The translations under genes were made by a program, and so were the position numbers. A DNA stretch of 64,000 bases, from contig NZ_OX336385.1 of assembly GCF_946902905.1 (NCBI RefSeq), forward strand, positions 1,608,501 to 1,672,500, read 5' to 3'. Source of the stretch: Streptococcus sp. Marseille-Q6470 (GTDB lineage: Bacteria; Bacillota; Bacilli; Lactobacillales; Streptococcaceae). The notes beneath the pieces were generated by a model. The model had not been told where the DNA came from. It searched no databases and saw only the letters and a program-made list of their open reading frames with translations. Shown one piece after another: positions 18,154 to 28,350 of the stretch. The stretch's first letter is position 1; every line of letters starts with the position of its first letter.

Positions 18154-19062
18154 ATGATGGTTTTAGATAAACAATTAGGAAATGGTTGTACCTGGATAAA
18201 TCTTGATATCGAAAAAATTAAAAATCTTGAAGATTTATCTGAAATCTATGGTTTGGATAAGGAAACCATCGAATATGCTCTGGATAGAAATGAAAGAGCC
18301 CACATGGATTATAACCGTGAGAATGGGACTGTGACCTTTATTTATAATGTTCTTGACCTAGAAAAAGACAAGGAATACTATGAAGCGATTCCCATGACCT
18401 TTATCGTTGAAAAACAACGAATCATCACAATCAGCAATCATAAGAATGCCTATGTGATTGAACGTATGCTAACTTATCTGAAAACTCATGAAATTATTTC
18501 GATTTACAAGTTTCTCTTTGCTGGTTTAGAGATTATCAGTAACGCCTATTATCCAATCATTGAAAAGATGGATAAGAGTAAAGATGAAGTCAACAGCTTA
18601 CTTCGTCAGAGAACAACAAAGAAAAATCTCTTCGCCCTCTCGGACTTGGAGACTGGTATGGTTTACTTAACAGCAGCGGCAAAACAAAATCGACTCCTCT
18701 TAGAACATATCCAGGGCCATGCTCTTTATCGGAGATTTAATGAAGTCGAACGAGAGCAGTTTGATGATGCAATGATTGAAGCCCATCAGTTGGTGTCTAT
18801 GACAGACTTGATTTCTCAAGTCTTGCAACAACTCTCATCTTCTTACAACAACATCCTAAACAATAACCTGAATGATAGTTTGACAGTTTTGACTATTATC
18901 TCCGTCTTACTAGCAGTACTTGCGGTTATTACAGGTTTCTTCGGAATGAATGTTCCTCTACCATTTACAGAAGAGCCCAATGCTTGGATTTATATCTTAA
19001 TGGCTAGCTTGATTTTATGGGCAGCCTTATCTCAATGGCTGAAGAAAATTACTAGAAAATAA
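18154..19062 (+). CDS. CorA-family divalent cation transporter
   Basis: A 302-residue protein. A long soluble cytoplasmic N-terminal domain is followed by two C-terminal membrane helices. The signature GMN lies in GFFGMNVPLP at the end of the first helix. CorA proteins pass Mg2+ (or Co2+/Ni2+) as pentamers. AGAGGAG precedes the ATG, and a second ATG follows immediately. Substrate selectivity cannot be read from sequence. Confidence 0.88.
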   Translation: MMVLDKQLGNGCTWINLDIEKIKNLEDLSEIYGLDKETIEYALDRNERAHMDYNRENGTVTFIYNVLDLEKDKEYYEAIPMTFIVEKQRIITISNHKNAYVIERMLTYLKTHEIISIYKFLFAGLEIISNAYYPIIEKMDKSKDEVNSLLRQRTTKKNLFALSDLETGMVYLTAAAKQNRLLLEHIQGHALYRRFNEVEREQFDDAMIEAHQLVSMTDLISQVLQQLSSSYNNILNNNLNDSLTVLTIISVLLAVLAVITGFFGMNVPLPFTEEPNAWIYILMASLILWAALSQWLKKITRK

Positions 19063-19078
19063 AAGAGAAGGAGCCAGA

Positions 19079-19606
19079 ATGGCAATTGAACATTACATGC
19101 CAGATTTTGCTGTGGAAGCAGTATATGATTTGACAGTAGAAAGCCTGCAAAAACAGGAAATAAAAGCTGTTTTGGTGGATTTGGACAACACTCTGATTGC
19201 TTGGAATAACCCTGATGGGACTCCAGAAATGAAGCAGTGGTTACACGACCTTCGTGATGCTGGTATTCGTATTATCGTGGTGTCTAACAACTCTAAAAAA
19301 CGAGTTCAACGTGCGGTTGAAAAATTTGGGATTGACTATGTTTATTGGGCTTTGAAGCCCTTTACTTTCGGGATTGATCGTGCCATGAAGGAATTCCACT
19401 ATGAGAAAAACGAAGTGGTTATGGTTGGGGATCAACTCATGACAGACATTCGTGCAGCTCACCGTGCAGGAATTCGCTCGATTTTGGTTAAACCCTTGGT
19501 GCGGCACGATTCCATCAAAACGCAAATCAACCGAGCTCGTGAACGTCGTGTTATGAAGCAAATCACTGAAAAGTACGGACCTATTACTTATAAAAAAGGA
19601 ATTTAA
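19079..19606 (+). CDS. yqeG: HAD-superfamily phosphatase YqeG
   Basis: A 175-residue HAD subfamily IIIA protein. Motif I is VDLDNTLIAW with the nucleophile and acid Asp, motif II is the Ser in VVSNNS, and motif III/IV includes VMVGDQLMTDI. It begins the conserved run yqeG-yqeH-yhbY-nadD-yqeK-rsfS. Related enzymes dephosphorylate phosphatidylglycerol phosphate, but the target here is not established. Confidence 0.88.
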   Translation: MAIEHYMPDFAVEAVYDLTVESLQKQEIKAVLVDLDNTLIAWNNPDGTPEMKQWLHDLRDAGIRIIVVSNNSKKRVQRAVEKFGIDYVYWALKPFTFGIDRAMKEFHYEKNEVVMVGDQLMTDIRAAHRAGIRSILVKPLVRHDSIKTQINRARERRVMKQITEKYGPITYKKGI

Positions 19607-19608
19607 CT

Positions 19609-20715
19609 ATGGAAGAAATTCTCTGTATTGGTTGTGGAGCAACCATTCAGACGGAAGATAAGACTGGTTTGGGTTTTACACCTCAGTCAGCACTCGAAAA
19701 AGGTTTGGAAACTGGTGAAGTTTATTGCCAACGTTGTTTCCGTCTTCGTCATTACAATGAAATCACAGATGTCCAGTTGACGGATGATGATTTCCTAAAA
19801 CTCTTGCACGAGGTAGGAGACAGTGATGCCTTGGTGGTCAATGTGATTGATATCTTTGACTTTAATGGTTCTGTTATCCCAGGATTGCCTCGCTTTGTAT
19901 CAGGCAACGATGTTCTCTTGGTTGGAAATAAAAAAGACATCCTTCCTAAGTCTGTTAAGCCTGGTAAGATTAGTCAATGGCTCATGGAACGTGCCCACGA
20001 AGAAGGTCTACGTCCTGTTGACGTCGTTCTGACTTCAGCCCAAAACAAACATGCTATCAAGGAAGTCATTGATAAAATTGAGCACTACCGTAAGGGTCGT
20101 GACGTCTATGTAGTTGGGGTTACCAACGTTGGGAAATCAACTCTTATCAATGCTATTATCCAAGAAATTACGGGTGACCAGAACGTCATCACAACCTCAC
20201 GCTTCCCAGGGACAACCTTGGACAAGATTGAGATTCCACTTGATGATGGTTCTTATATCTATGATACACCGGGAATTATCCATCGTCATCAGATGGCCCA
20301 CTACTTGACAGCTAAAAACCTCAAGTATGTCAGTCCTAAAAAGGAAATCAAACCTAAAACCTACCAGCTCAATCCTGAGCAAACCCTCTTTTTAGGAGGT
20401 TTGGGACGATTTGATTTCATTGCAGGAGAAAAGCAAGGTTTCACAGCTTTCTTTGATAATGAACTCAAACTTCATCGTACCAAGCTTGAAGGAGCTAGTG
20501 CTTTCTACGACAAGCACCTTGGAACCCTTCTTACACCACCAAATAGCAAGGAAAAAGAAGATTTTCCAAAACTGGTCCAACATGTCTTTACTATCAAGGA
20601 TAAGACAGACCTCGTTATCTCAGGGCTAGGCTGGATTCGTGTAACAGGAATTGCCAAAGTAGCAGTCTGGGCACCAGAAGGCGTCGCCGTCGTCACACGA
20701 AAAGCCATTATTTAA
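19609..20715 (+). CDS. yqeH: Circularly permuted ribosome biogenesis GTPase
   Basis: A 368-residue GTPase needed for 30S subunit assembly. An N-terminal zinc finger (CIGCG and CQRC) is followed by a permuted G domain: G4 GNKKDIL and G5 TSAQN come before G1 GVTNVGKSTLIN and G3 DTPGI. It starts two bases after yqeG, which indicates a shared transcript. The intergenic stretch after it is unusually long for this cluster. Confidence 0.95.
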   Translation: MEEILCIGCGATIQTEDKTGLGFTPQSALEKGLETGEVYCQRCFRLRHYNEITDVQLTDDDFLKLLHEVGDSDALVVNVIDIFDFNGSVIPGLPRFVSGNDVLLVGNKKDILPKSVKPGKISQWLMERAHEEGLRPVDVVLTSAQNKHAIKEVIDKIEHYRKGRDVYVVGVTNVGKSTLINAIIQEITGDQNVITTSRFPGTTLDKIEIPLDDGSYIYDTPGIIHRHQMAHYLTAKNLKYVSPKKEIKPKTYQLNPEQTLFLGGLGRFDFIAGEKQGFTAFFDNELKLHRTKLEGASAFYDKHLGTLLTPPNSKEKEDFPKLVQHVFTIKDKTDLVISGLGWIRVTGIAKVAVWAPEGVAVVTRKAII

Positions 20716-20771
20716 GCATAGAAAGGAAAGGGTTATCTAAAGTTGGGCGAGCATGGCGAGCCCCATAAGGA

Positions 20772-20904
20772 ATACTTTTCGCCGTGGTGTTAGTTGGCCC
20801 AAGTGATTGTACCAACTGCGGAAAATTTGAGACCTTAGGCTCAAATTTTAGTCATGAAAGTCCAAAGGACTTTGCTGACGTCCGTCATCACCTAAGAAAA
20901 GTAT
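20772..20904. repeat. Structured intergenic element between yqeH and yhbY
   Basis: A 133-base segment bounded by a perfect 9-base inverted repeat, ATACTTTTC (20772-20780) and GAAAAGTAT (20896-20904). Inside are further hairpins: AAATTTGAG with CTCAAATTT, AAAGTCC with GGACTTT, and TGACG with CGTCA. No convincing ORF is present. It looks like a MITE-type insertion or a structured RNA within an otherwise tight operon. No second copy is in the window. Confidence 0.5.
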
Positions 20905-20930
20905 GAAAAGAAACTCTTTTATTTAAGATT

Positions 20931-21242
20931 ATGTCATTAACATCAAAACAACGTGCCTTCCTCAACAGCCAGGCACACACCCTCAAACCTATCATCCAAA
21001 TCGGGAAAAATGGACTCAACGATCAAATTAAAACTAGCGTTCGTCAGGCACTGGATGCCCGCGAGTTGATCAAGGTTACACTCTTGCAAAACACAGATGA
21101 AAATATCCACGAAGTAGCTGAAATCTTGGAAGAAGAAATCGGTGTGGATACAGTCCAAAAAATCGGCCGTATCTTGATTTTGTATAAACAATCAAGCAAG
21201 AAAGAAAATCGTAAGATTTCTAAAAAAGTCAAAGAAATCTAA
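20931..21242 (+). CDS. yhbY: CRM-domain ribosome assembly RNA-binding protein
   Basis: A 103-residue protein with one CRM (YhbY) domain: LTSKQRAFLNSQAH, the GxxG loop in IGKNGLND, and a late QKIGRILILYK strand. It associates with pre-50S particles. A lysine-rich tail follows. It belongs to the yqeH-nadD cluster, with nadD 48 bases downstream. Confidence 0.92.
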   Translation: MSLTSKQRAFLNSQAHTLKPIIQIGKNGLNDQIKTSVRQALDARELIKVTLLQNTDENIHEVAEILEEEIGVDTVQKIGRILILYKQSSKKENRKISKKVKEI

Positions 21243-21290
21243 AACTCTACTCCAAAACTGTTTTTACAGAAGACTAAAGGAGATCAACCT

Positions 21291-21920
21291 ATGGCAATCG
21301 AATTATTAACTCCCTTTACAAAAGTGGAGTTAGAGCCAGAAATCAAGGATAAAAAACGCAAGCAAGTTGGAATCTTAGGGGGAAATTTTAACCCTGTTCA
21401 CAATGCCCACCTGATCGTGGCAGACCAAGTGCGCCAGCAGTTGGGATTGGATCAAGTTTTGCTTATGCCTGAATACCAACCACCTCACGTAGACAAAAAG
21501 GAAACCATTTCTGAACACCACCGCCTCAAGATGCTTGAATTGGCAATTGACGGAATCGAAGGTTTAGCTATTGAGACCATCGAGCTGGAGCGTAAGGGTA
21601 TTTCCTACACCTACGACACCATGAAGATTCTGACAGAGAAGAATCCAGATACAGATTATTACTTTATCATCGGTGCCGATATGGTAGACTATCTGCCTAA
21701 GTGGTACAGAATTGATGAATTGGTCGACCTCGTTCAGTTTGTAGGAGTTCAGCGACCACGCTACAAGGCAGGGACTTCTTATCCAGTCATCTGGGTGGAT
21801 GTGCCCCTGATGGACATCTCATCTAGTATGGTGCGTGATTTTATTGCCCAAGGTCGCACACCTAACTTTCTCTTGCCAAAACCAGTGCTAGACTATATTG
21901 AGAAAGAAGGGCTTTACTGA
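21291..21920 (+). CDS. nadD: Nicotinate-nucleotide adenylyltransferase
   Basis: A 209-residue nucleotidyltransferase of NAD synthesis that adenylates NaMN. It shows the phosphate-binding [12 protein letters not shown] motif (the HxxH form of the family) and the C-terminal [14 protein letters not shown] motif. The stop overlaps the start of yqeK by one base, as in many Firmicutes. Confidence 0.95.
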   Translation: MAIELLTPFTKVELEPEIKDKKRKQVGILGGNFNPVHNAHLIVADQVRQQLGLDQVLLMPEYQPPHVDKKETISEHHRLKMLELAIDGIEGLAIETIELERKGISYTYDTMKILTEKNPDTDYYFIIGADMVDYLPKWYRIDELVDLVQFVGVQRPRYKAGTSYPVIWVDVPLMDISSSMVRDFIAQGRTPNFLLPKPVLDYIEKEGLY

Positions 21921-22513
21921 TGGCATACCAAGACTATATCAACTGTTCGCGTGAAGAATTGTTGGAAAAAATGGCAGAGCTCCTACCTGAAAAACGTTTA
22001 ACCCATTGTTTGGGTGTAGAGCGCGCAGCCATTGAACTTGCAGAACGATTCGGAGTGGATGCCGAGAAAGCAGGTCTAGCAGGTCTCCTTCATGACTATG
22101 CTAAAAAGTTGTCAGACCAGGAATTTCTAGACTTGATTGACCGTTATCAGCTAGATCCTGACCTCAAAAACTGGGGCAATAATGTCTGGCATGGTATGGT
22201 CGGTATTTACAAAATTCAGGAAGATTTGAACTTGCAAGACTCTGAAATTCTGCGTGCAATAGAAATCCATACAGTTGGAGCGAGTCAGATGACGGATCTT
22301 GACAAGGTTATCTATGTGGCAGACTACATCGAGCACAATCGTGCCTTTCCAGGAGTAGATCAGGCGCGTGAAATTGCTGAACTATCGCTAAATAAGGCGG
22401 TGGCCTACGAGACAGCTCACACAGTGGAGCATTTGGCTCACCAGGGATTCCCCATCTATCCCCAAACCCTTGAAACCTATAACGCCTATGTGCACTATTT
22501 GAAAGAGGATTAA
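21920..22513 (+). CDS. yqeK: HD-domain Ap4A hydrolase YqeK
   Basis: A 197-residue HD-domain protein; YqeK enzymes split diadenosine tetraphosphate symmetrically to ADP. Metal-binding residues are seen in [18 protein letters not shown] and EIHTVG, with a late Asp in [10 protein letters not shown]. It is fused by overlap to nadD and abuts rsfS. Confidence 0.92.
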   Translation: MAYQDYINCSREELLEKMAELLPEKRLTHCLGVERAAIELAERFGVDAEKAGLAGLLHDYAKKLSDQEFLDLIDRYQLDPDLKNWGNNVWHGMVGIYKIQEDLNLQDSEILRAIEIHTVGASQMTDLDKVIYVADYIEHNRAFPGVDQAREIAELSLNKAVAYETAHTVEHLAHQGFPIYPQTLETYNAYVHYLKED

Positions 22514-22965
<452 letters not shown>

Positions 22966-22979
22966 GCGTTACAATTGAA

Positions 22980-23012
22980 CTCAGTTGCAGTCAACTGGGT
23001 TTTATTTGCTTA
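22980..23012 (+). terminator. Possible terminator before yqeM
   Basis: ACTCAGTTG can pair with CAACTGGGT, followed by a T-rich stretch. The stem is short and includes a G-T pair. Confidence 0.4.
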
Positions 23013-23081
23013 TTTTAGAAAAATTGATTGAAAGGTAAAGGGCGAGTGGTGTTTGCCATGGACGCTCTTGGTATCATGATG

Positions 23082-23822
23082 ATGGCGACTTATGAAACGT
23101 TTGCAGCGGTCTATGATGCTGTGATGGATGATAGTTTATACGATAAGTGGACGGATTTTTCCCTCCGTCATTTGCCTAAGACTAAGGAGAGAAAGAAACT
23201 CTTGGAGCTTGCTTGTGGGACAGGCATCCAGTCTGTGCGCTTTTCTCAAGCAGGTTTTGATGTGACTGGGCTGGACTTGAGTGCGGACATGTTGAAGATT
23301 GCTGAGAAGAGAGCGACTTCAGCTAAGCAAAAGATTGATTTTATTGAAGGTAATATGCTGGATTTGTCCAAGGCAGGGAAATACGATTTTGTCACTTGTT
23401 ATTCGGACTCTATCTGCTATATGCAGGATGAAGTAGAAGTAGGCGACGTTTTCAAAGAAGTCTATAATGCCCTCAATGAAGATGGTGTTTTTATCTTTGA
23501 TGTGCATTCGACCTACCAGACAGATAAGGTTTTTCCAGGCTATTCTTATCATGAAAATGCAGAAGACTTTGCTATGCTTTGGGATACCTATGAGGACGAA
23601 GCACCTCACTCTATCGTGCATGAACTGACTTTCTTTATCAAGGAAGCAGACGGGTCCTTTAGCCGTCATGATGAAGTGCATGAAGAACGGACATACGAAG
23701 TCTTGACCTATGATATTTTGCTGGAACAGGCTGGTTTTAAATCCTTCAAACTTTATGCTGATTTTGAGGACAAGGAGCCTACAGAAACGAGCACCCGTTG
23801 GTTTTTTGTGGCACAGAAGTAG
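23082..23822 (+). CDS. yqeM: SAM-dependent methyltransferase, YqeM-like
   Basis: A 246-residue class I methyltransferase. It begins MATYETFAAVYDAVMDD and shows motif I LELACGTGIQ, the acidic post-I motif TGLDLSADML, and a DFVTCYSDSI motif. It continues the yqe cluster order. The start is uncertain: in-frame upstream starts (ATG 23058, GTG 23046, TTG 23028) exist and no start has a strong ribosome binding site. I chose 23082 because the conserved domain begins there. The methyl acceptor is unknown. Confidence 0.8.
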   Translation: MATYETFAAVYDAVMDDSLYDKWTDFSLRHLPKTKERKKLLELACGTGIQSVRFSQAGFDVTGLDLSADMLKIAEKRATSAKQKIDFIEGNMLDLSKAGKYDFVTCYSDSICYMQDEVEVGDVFKEVYNALNEDGVFIFDVHSTYQTDKVFPGYSYHENAEDFAMLWDTYEDEAPHSIVHELTFFIKEADGSFSRHDEVHEERTYEVLTYDILLEQAGFKSFKLYADFEDKEPTETSTRWFFVAQK

Positions 23823-23831
23823 GAGGTTGAT

Positions 23832-24224
23832 ATGGTTCGATCAAAATATTCTTGGGAAGAAGTTTCAAAGTTTAATCGTATCCGTCAAAATGGAACGCTT
23901 TGGGAAAAAGATGGGCAATATTTTTATGTTCAGGAAGAAGGCACCGTATTTTCAGAGTTAGTTGTTTACGATATGTCTAAGAAACTTTTTGATATGTTAG
24001 TAAATGAAATAAAATCGGAGGATGATATCCGACATATGCTAATGTATGGAACATGGCCAATGACGGTTGCCGGATGCCATAGACCAACGATGTTGATAGC
24101 TTATCCTGAACTACAAAAGAATTATAGTAATGAACAACTAGCAGAAATCCTTCCAGTAGGAGAAAAACAATGGCTTAACTGGAGAGGGAGATTGCCTGAG
24201 TGGTATCGTAGATTTCGTCATTAG
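23832..24224 (+). CDS. Hypothetical protein, 130 aa
   Basis: I do not recognise this protein. It is soluble, begins [21 protein letters not shown], and ends with an aromatic, basic tail ([17 protein letters not shown]). AGGAGG lies just before the ATG, and the gene sits nine bases after yqeM and 14 bases before tmcAL, so it is probably translated from the same transcript. No membrane segment, signal peptide or Cys cluster is visible. Confidence 0.7.
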   Translation: MVRSKYSWEEVSKFNRIRQNGTLWEKDGQYFYVQEEGTVFSELVVYDMSKKLFDMLVNEIKSEDDIRHMLMYGTWPMTVAGCHRPTMLIAYPELQKNYSNEQLAEILPVGEKQWLNWRGRLPEWYRRFRH

Positions 24225-24238
24225 AAAGGGAGAACATC

Positions 24239-25336
24239 ATGACCATTACAGGTATTATCGCGGAGTTCAATCCTTTTCATAATGGCCACAAATACCTGCT
24301 AGAACAGGCAGATGCGTTGAAAATTGTGGCCATGTCTGGGAACTTCGTGCAACGAGGCGAGCCTGCTATCGTGGACAAGTGGACACGGGCTCAAATGGCA
24401 CTAGAGAATGGAGCGGACTTAGTTGTAGAATTGCCCTTTTTAGTCAGTGTTCAGGCAGCGGATTTCTTTGGACAAGGAGCAGTAGACATCTTGGCGCAGT
24501 TAGGAATTGACAGCCTAGTTTTTGGGACAGAGGAAGTTCTAGATTACCAGAAAATTGCTAACTTATACGCAGAGTGTGGTCAAGAGATGGAGAATTTTGT
24601 GGACAATCTACCTGATTCACTCTCCTACCCTCAGAAAACCCAAGCCATGTGGAAGGAATTTGCAGGTCTTGATTTTTCGGGTGATACGCCCAATCATGTC
24701 TTAGCTCTTGCCTATGCCAAGGCAGTCGCGAGACGAAACATCAAACTTCATCCAATTAAACGTCAAGGTGCAGGCTATCATTCTGTGGATAAGGATGTTG
24801 ACTTTGCTTCGGCGACAGCTATTCGTCAGCATCAATCAGACCAAGATTTCTTAGAACGCTTTATGCCATCTGTTGCCCTCTTTGAGCAAGCTAGTAAGGT
24901 GAGTTGGGAAGATTATTTTCCACTTTTACGCTATCAAATCTTGTCAAATCCAGACCTAACTAGCATTTATCAGATTAATCAGGAAATGGCAGTGCGTATT
25001 AAGGATGCCATCAAGACAGCCCAATCTGTAGAGAAATTGGTTGAGTTAGTGGCTACCAAGCGGTACACCAAGGCGCGTGTCAGACGCCTCTTGACCTATA
25101 TCTTGGTGCAGGCCAGAGAAAGTGACTTGCCAGAAGGTATTCACGTCCTTGGTTTTACCGAAAAAGGTAGACAACACCTTAAAGATTTGAAAGGACAAGT
25201 CCAGCTTGTTAGCCGAATCGGTAAAGAACCCTGGGATGCCATAACCCAAAAGGCAGACCGGATTTACCAACTAGGACACCCGAGTATCGCAGAGCAAAAT
25301 TTTGGCCGAGTGCCGATCAGAATCGAATCGAACTAA
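24239..25336 (+). CDS. tmcAL: tRNA(Met) cytidine acetate ligase
   Basis: A 365-residue nucleotidyltransferase-like enzyme (formerly YlbM) that uses ATP and acetate to form N4-acetylcytidine at the wobble base of elongator tRNA-Met. The N-terminus [20 protein letters not shown] holds the HxGH motif, followed by [13 protein letters not shown]. The long helical C-terminal part is typical for the family. A good terminator overlaps its stop codon. Confidence 0.92.
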   Translation: MTITGIIAEFNPFHNGHKYLLEQADALKIVAMSGNFVQRGEPAIVDKWTRAQMALENGADLVVELPFLVSVQAADFFGQGAVDILAQLGIDSLVFGTEEVLDYQKIANLYAECGQEMENFVDNLPDSLSYPQKTQAMWKEFAGLDFSGDTPNHVLALAYAKAVARRNIKLHPIKRQGAGYHSVDKDVDFASATAIRQHQSDQDFLERFMPSVALFEQASKVSWEDYFPLLRYQILSNPDLTSIYQINQEMAVRIKDAIKTAQSVEKLVELVATKRYTKARVRRLLTYILVQARESDLPEGIHVLGFTEKGRQHLKDLKGQVQLVSRIGKEPWDAITQKADRIYQLGHPSIAEQNFGRVPIRIESN

Positions 25337-25361
25337 GTCTACTGTGAGGTAGGCTTTTTTT
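25336..25361 (+). terminator. Terminator after tmcAL
   Basis: AGTCTAC (25336-25342) pairs with GTAGGCT (25349-25355) and a run of T follows. The 5' arm overlaps the tmcAL stop codon. Confidence 0.8.
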
Positions 25362-25427
25362 AGTTTTTTGCAAAAATTTCTTTTAAAAAATAGTAAGGTT
25401 TAAGAAGCTTATTTTACTAAGGAAAAT

Positions 25428-25463
25428 GAAGATATTGACTCAAAAAAAGACCAAAATATCTTC
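25428..25463. other. Inverted repeat upstream of the rny promoter
   Basis: GAAGATATT (25428-25436) and AATATCTTC (25455-25463) form a perfect 9-bp stem with an 18-base loop, about 30 bases before a likely extended -10 (TGGTAAAAT, ending 25502). It could be an operator or a cruciform; nothing else is seen in this 215-base gap. Confidence 0.35.
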
Positions 25464-25551
25464 CATTTAAGGTTTGTTAAAAATAGTTTTTTGTGGTAAA
25501 ATGTATAAGAATGCATGTCATTCGGATAAACAAATAAATTGAGGTAAAAAC

Positions 25552-27165
25552 ATGGAAATTATGGCGATTGTTATAGTTGTTTTTGCCGTCATCATTGGTT
25601 TAGTCATTGGATATGTCAGCATCTCAGTCAAGATGAAATCATCACAAGAGGCTGCAGAGTTGATGCTTTTAAATGCTGAACAAGAAGCAACTAATTTACG
25701 AGGACAAGCTGAGCGCGAAGCGGATTTATTACTCAATGAAGCTAAAAGCGAAAGCAAATCCCTTAAAAAAGAAGCACTATTGGAGGCTAAAGAGGAAGCC
25801 AGAAAATACCGCGAAGAAGTGGACGCCGAATTTAAGTCAGAGCGTCAAGAACTCAAGCAAATCGAAAGTCGTTTGACGGAGAGAGCTACGAGCCTTGACC
25901 GTAAAGACGATAATTTGACGAACAAAGAAAAAGCACTTGAACAAAAAGAACAAAGTATTTCTGATAGAGCAAAAAACCTTGATGCACGTGAAGAGCAACT
26001 AGAGGAAATTGAAAAACAAAAGCAAGCTGAACTTGAGCGTGTCGGAAGTCTGACCCAGTCAGAGGCAAAAGACATTATCTTAGCTCAAACAGAGGAAGAC
26101 TTGAGCAAGGAAATTGCTAGTCGCATTCGTGAGGCGGAGCAAGAAGTCAAGGAACGTTCTGATAAGCTTGCTAAGGATATTTTGTCCCAAGCTATGCAGA
26201 GAATTGCAGGTGAGTATGTAGCTGAGTCTACCAACTCAACAGTGCATCTGCCTGATGATACCATGAAAGGTCGTATCATTGGTCGTGAAGGTCGTAATAT
26301 TCGTACCTTTGAAAGTTTGACAGGGGTTGATGTCATCATTGATGATACGCCAGAAGTGGTAACCTTGTCAGGTTTTGATCCTATCCGCCGTGAGATTGCC
26401 CGTATGACGATGGAAACCTTGCTTAAAGATGGACGTATTCATCCAGCTCGTATCGAAGAGTTGGTTGAGAAAAACCGTCAAGAGATTGACAATAGAATTC
26501 GTGAATATGGTGAAGCCGCAGCCTATGAAATTGGTGCGCCTAACCTTCACCCTGACTTGATGAAGATTATGGGTCGCTTGCAGTTCCGTACTTCATATGG
26601 ACAAAATGTCTTGCGTCACTCCATCGAAGTGGCTAAGTTGGCTGGTATCATGGCTAGCGAACTTGGTGAAAATGCAGCCCTTGCCCGTCGTGCAGGATTC
26701 CTTCATGATATCGGTAAAGCCATTGATCGAGAAGTAGAAGGTAGCCACGTTGAGATTGGTACAGAATTGGCTCGCAAGTATAAAGAACATCCAGTCGTGA
26801 TTAACACAATTGCTAGTCACCACGGTGATGTAGAGCCTGAAAGTGTGATCGCAGTTCTCGTTGCTGCAGCGGATGCCTTAAGTGCAGCCCGTCCAGGAGC
26901 TCGTAGCGAATCGCTTGAAAGCTACATCAAACGTCTCCATGATTTAGAAGAAATCGCGAATAGCTTTGAAGGTGTTCAAAATAGCTTTGCCCTTCAGGCC
27001 GGTCGTGAAATCCGTATCATGGTGAACCCAGGTCAAATCAAGGACGACAAGGTCACAATCTTAGCTCACAAAGTTCGTGAGAAAATCGAAAGCAACCTCG
27101 ATTACCCAGGAAATATCAAGGTAACCGTGATTCGTGAACTTCGTGCAGTTGATTATGCAAAATAA
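25552..27165 (+). CDS. rny: Ribonuclease Y
   Basis: A 537-residue membrane-anchored endoribonuclease that starts mRNA decay in Firmicutes. An N-terminal membrane helix (about residues 3-23) is followed by a long charged coiled coil (to about 190), a KH domain ([15 protein letters not shown]) and an HD domain with [13 protein letters not shown]. It has its own promoter region and a terminator. Confidence 0.96.
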   Translation: MEIMAIVIVVFAVIIGLVIGYVSISVKMKSSQEAAELMLLNAEQEATNLRGQAEREADLLLNEAKSESKSLKKEALLEAKEEARKYREEVDAEFKSERQELKQIESRLTERATSLDRKDDNLTNKEKALEQKEQSISDRAKNLDAREEQLEEIEKQKQAELERVGSLTQSEAKDIILAQTEEDLSKEIASRIREAEQEVKERSDKLAKDILSQAMQRIAGEYVAESTNSTVHLPDDTMKGRIIGREGRNIRTFESLTGVDVIIDDTPEVVTLSGFDPIRREIARMTMETLLKDGRIHPARIEELVEKNRQEIDNRIREYGEAAAYEIGAPNLHPDLMKIMGRLQFRTSYGQNVLRHSIEVAKLAGIMASELGENAALARRAGFLHDIGKAIDREVEGSHVEIGTELARKYKEHPVVINTIASHHGDVEPESVIAVLVAAADALSAARPGARSESLESYIKRLHDLEEIANSFEGVQNSFALQAGREIRIMVNPGQIKDDKVTILAHKVREKIESNLDYPGNIKVTVIRELRAVDYAK

Positions 27166-27174
27166 ATAAGAAAG

Positions 27175-27200
27175 AGCAGTTGAAAAATTACTGCTTTTTT
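27175..27200 (+). terminator. Terminator after rny
   Basis: AGCAGT (27175-27180) pairs with ACTGCT (27190-27195) and is followed by a T-run. Confidence 0.75.
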
Positions 27201-27219
27201 GTTACACTAGATAGAAAGA

Positions 27220-27247
27220 TTGTAGTAAGCAGAAATGGCTTTACACT
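27220..27247 (+). promoter_or_regulatory. Candidate gmk operon promoter
   Basis: TTGTAG (27220-27225), a 16-base spacer and TACACT (27242-27247) lie between the rny terminator and gmk. This would drive gmk through stkP. Confidence 0.45.
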
Positions 27248-27261
27248 GTGAATTCTGATGA

Positions 27262-27927
<666 letters not shown>

Positions 27928-27951
27928 ACTATAGAAAACAGGTACAAACAA

Positions 27952-28266
27952 ATGATGCTTAAACCCTCTATTGATACCTTGCTTGATAAGGTACCATCAA
28001 AATATTCACTCGTAATTTTGTTAGCAAAACGTGCTCATGAATTAGAAGCAGGAGCACCTCCAACACAAGAATTCAAATCTGAAAAATCAACTCTTCGTGC
28101 TTTGGAAGAAATTGAATCTGGGAATGTAACCATCCATCCAGATCCAGAAGGGAAACGCGAAGCAGTTCGTCGTCGTATCGAAGAAGAAAGACGCTTGAGA
28201 GAAGAAGAAGAAAAGAAAATCAAAGAGCAAATCGCGAAAGAAAAAGAAGAAGGTGAAAAAATTTAA
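27952..28266 (+). CDS. rpoZ: RNA polymerase omega subunit
   Basis: A 104-residue omega subunit that helps assemble RNA polymerase. It shows the family core [20 protein letters not shown] and the [11 protein letters not shown] helix, plus a charged, Glu-rich C-terminal tail common in streptococci. Two ATGs in tandem (27952 and 27955) have only a weak ribosome binding site. It lies between gmk and priA. Confidence 0.93.
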   Translation: MMLKPSIDTLLDKVPSKYSLVILLAKRAHELEAGAPPTQEFKSEKSTLRALEEIESGNVTIHPDPEGKREAVRRRIEEERRLREEEEKKIKEQIAKEKEEGEKI

Positions 28267-28350
28267 GGTTGGGGGGACTCAATCTTATTTTTTCTATTGC
28301 AAGAATACTCAATCAATTGAAACGATTTAAGAAGAGAAGGAGGTGAGGAT

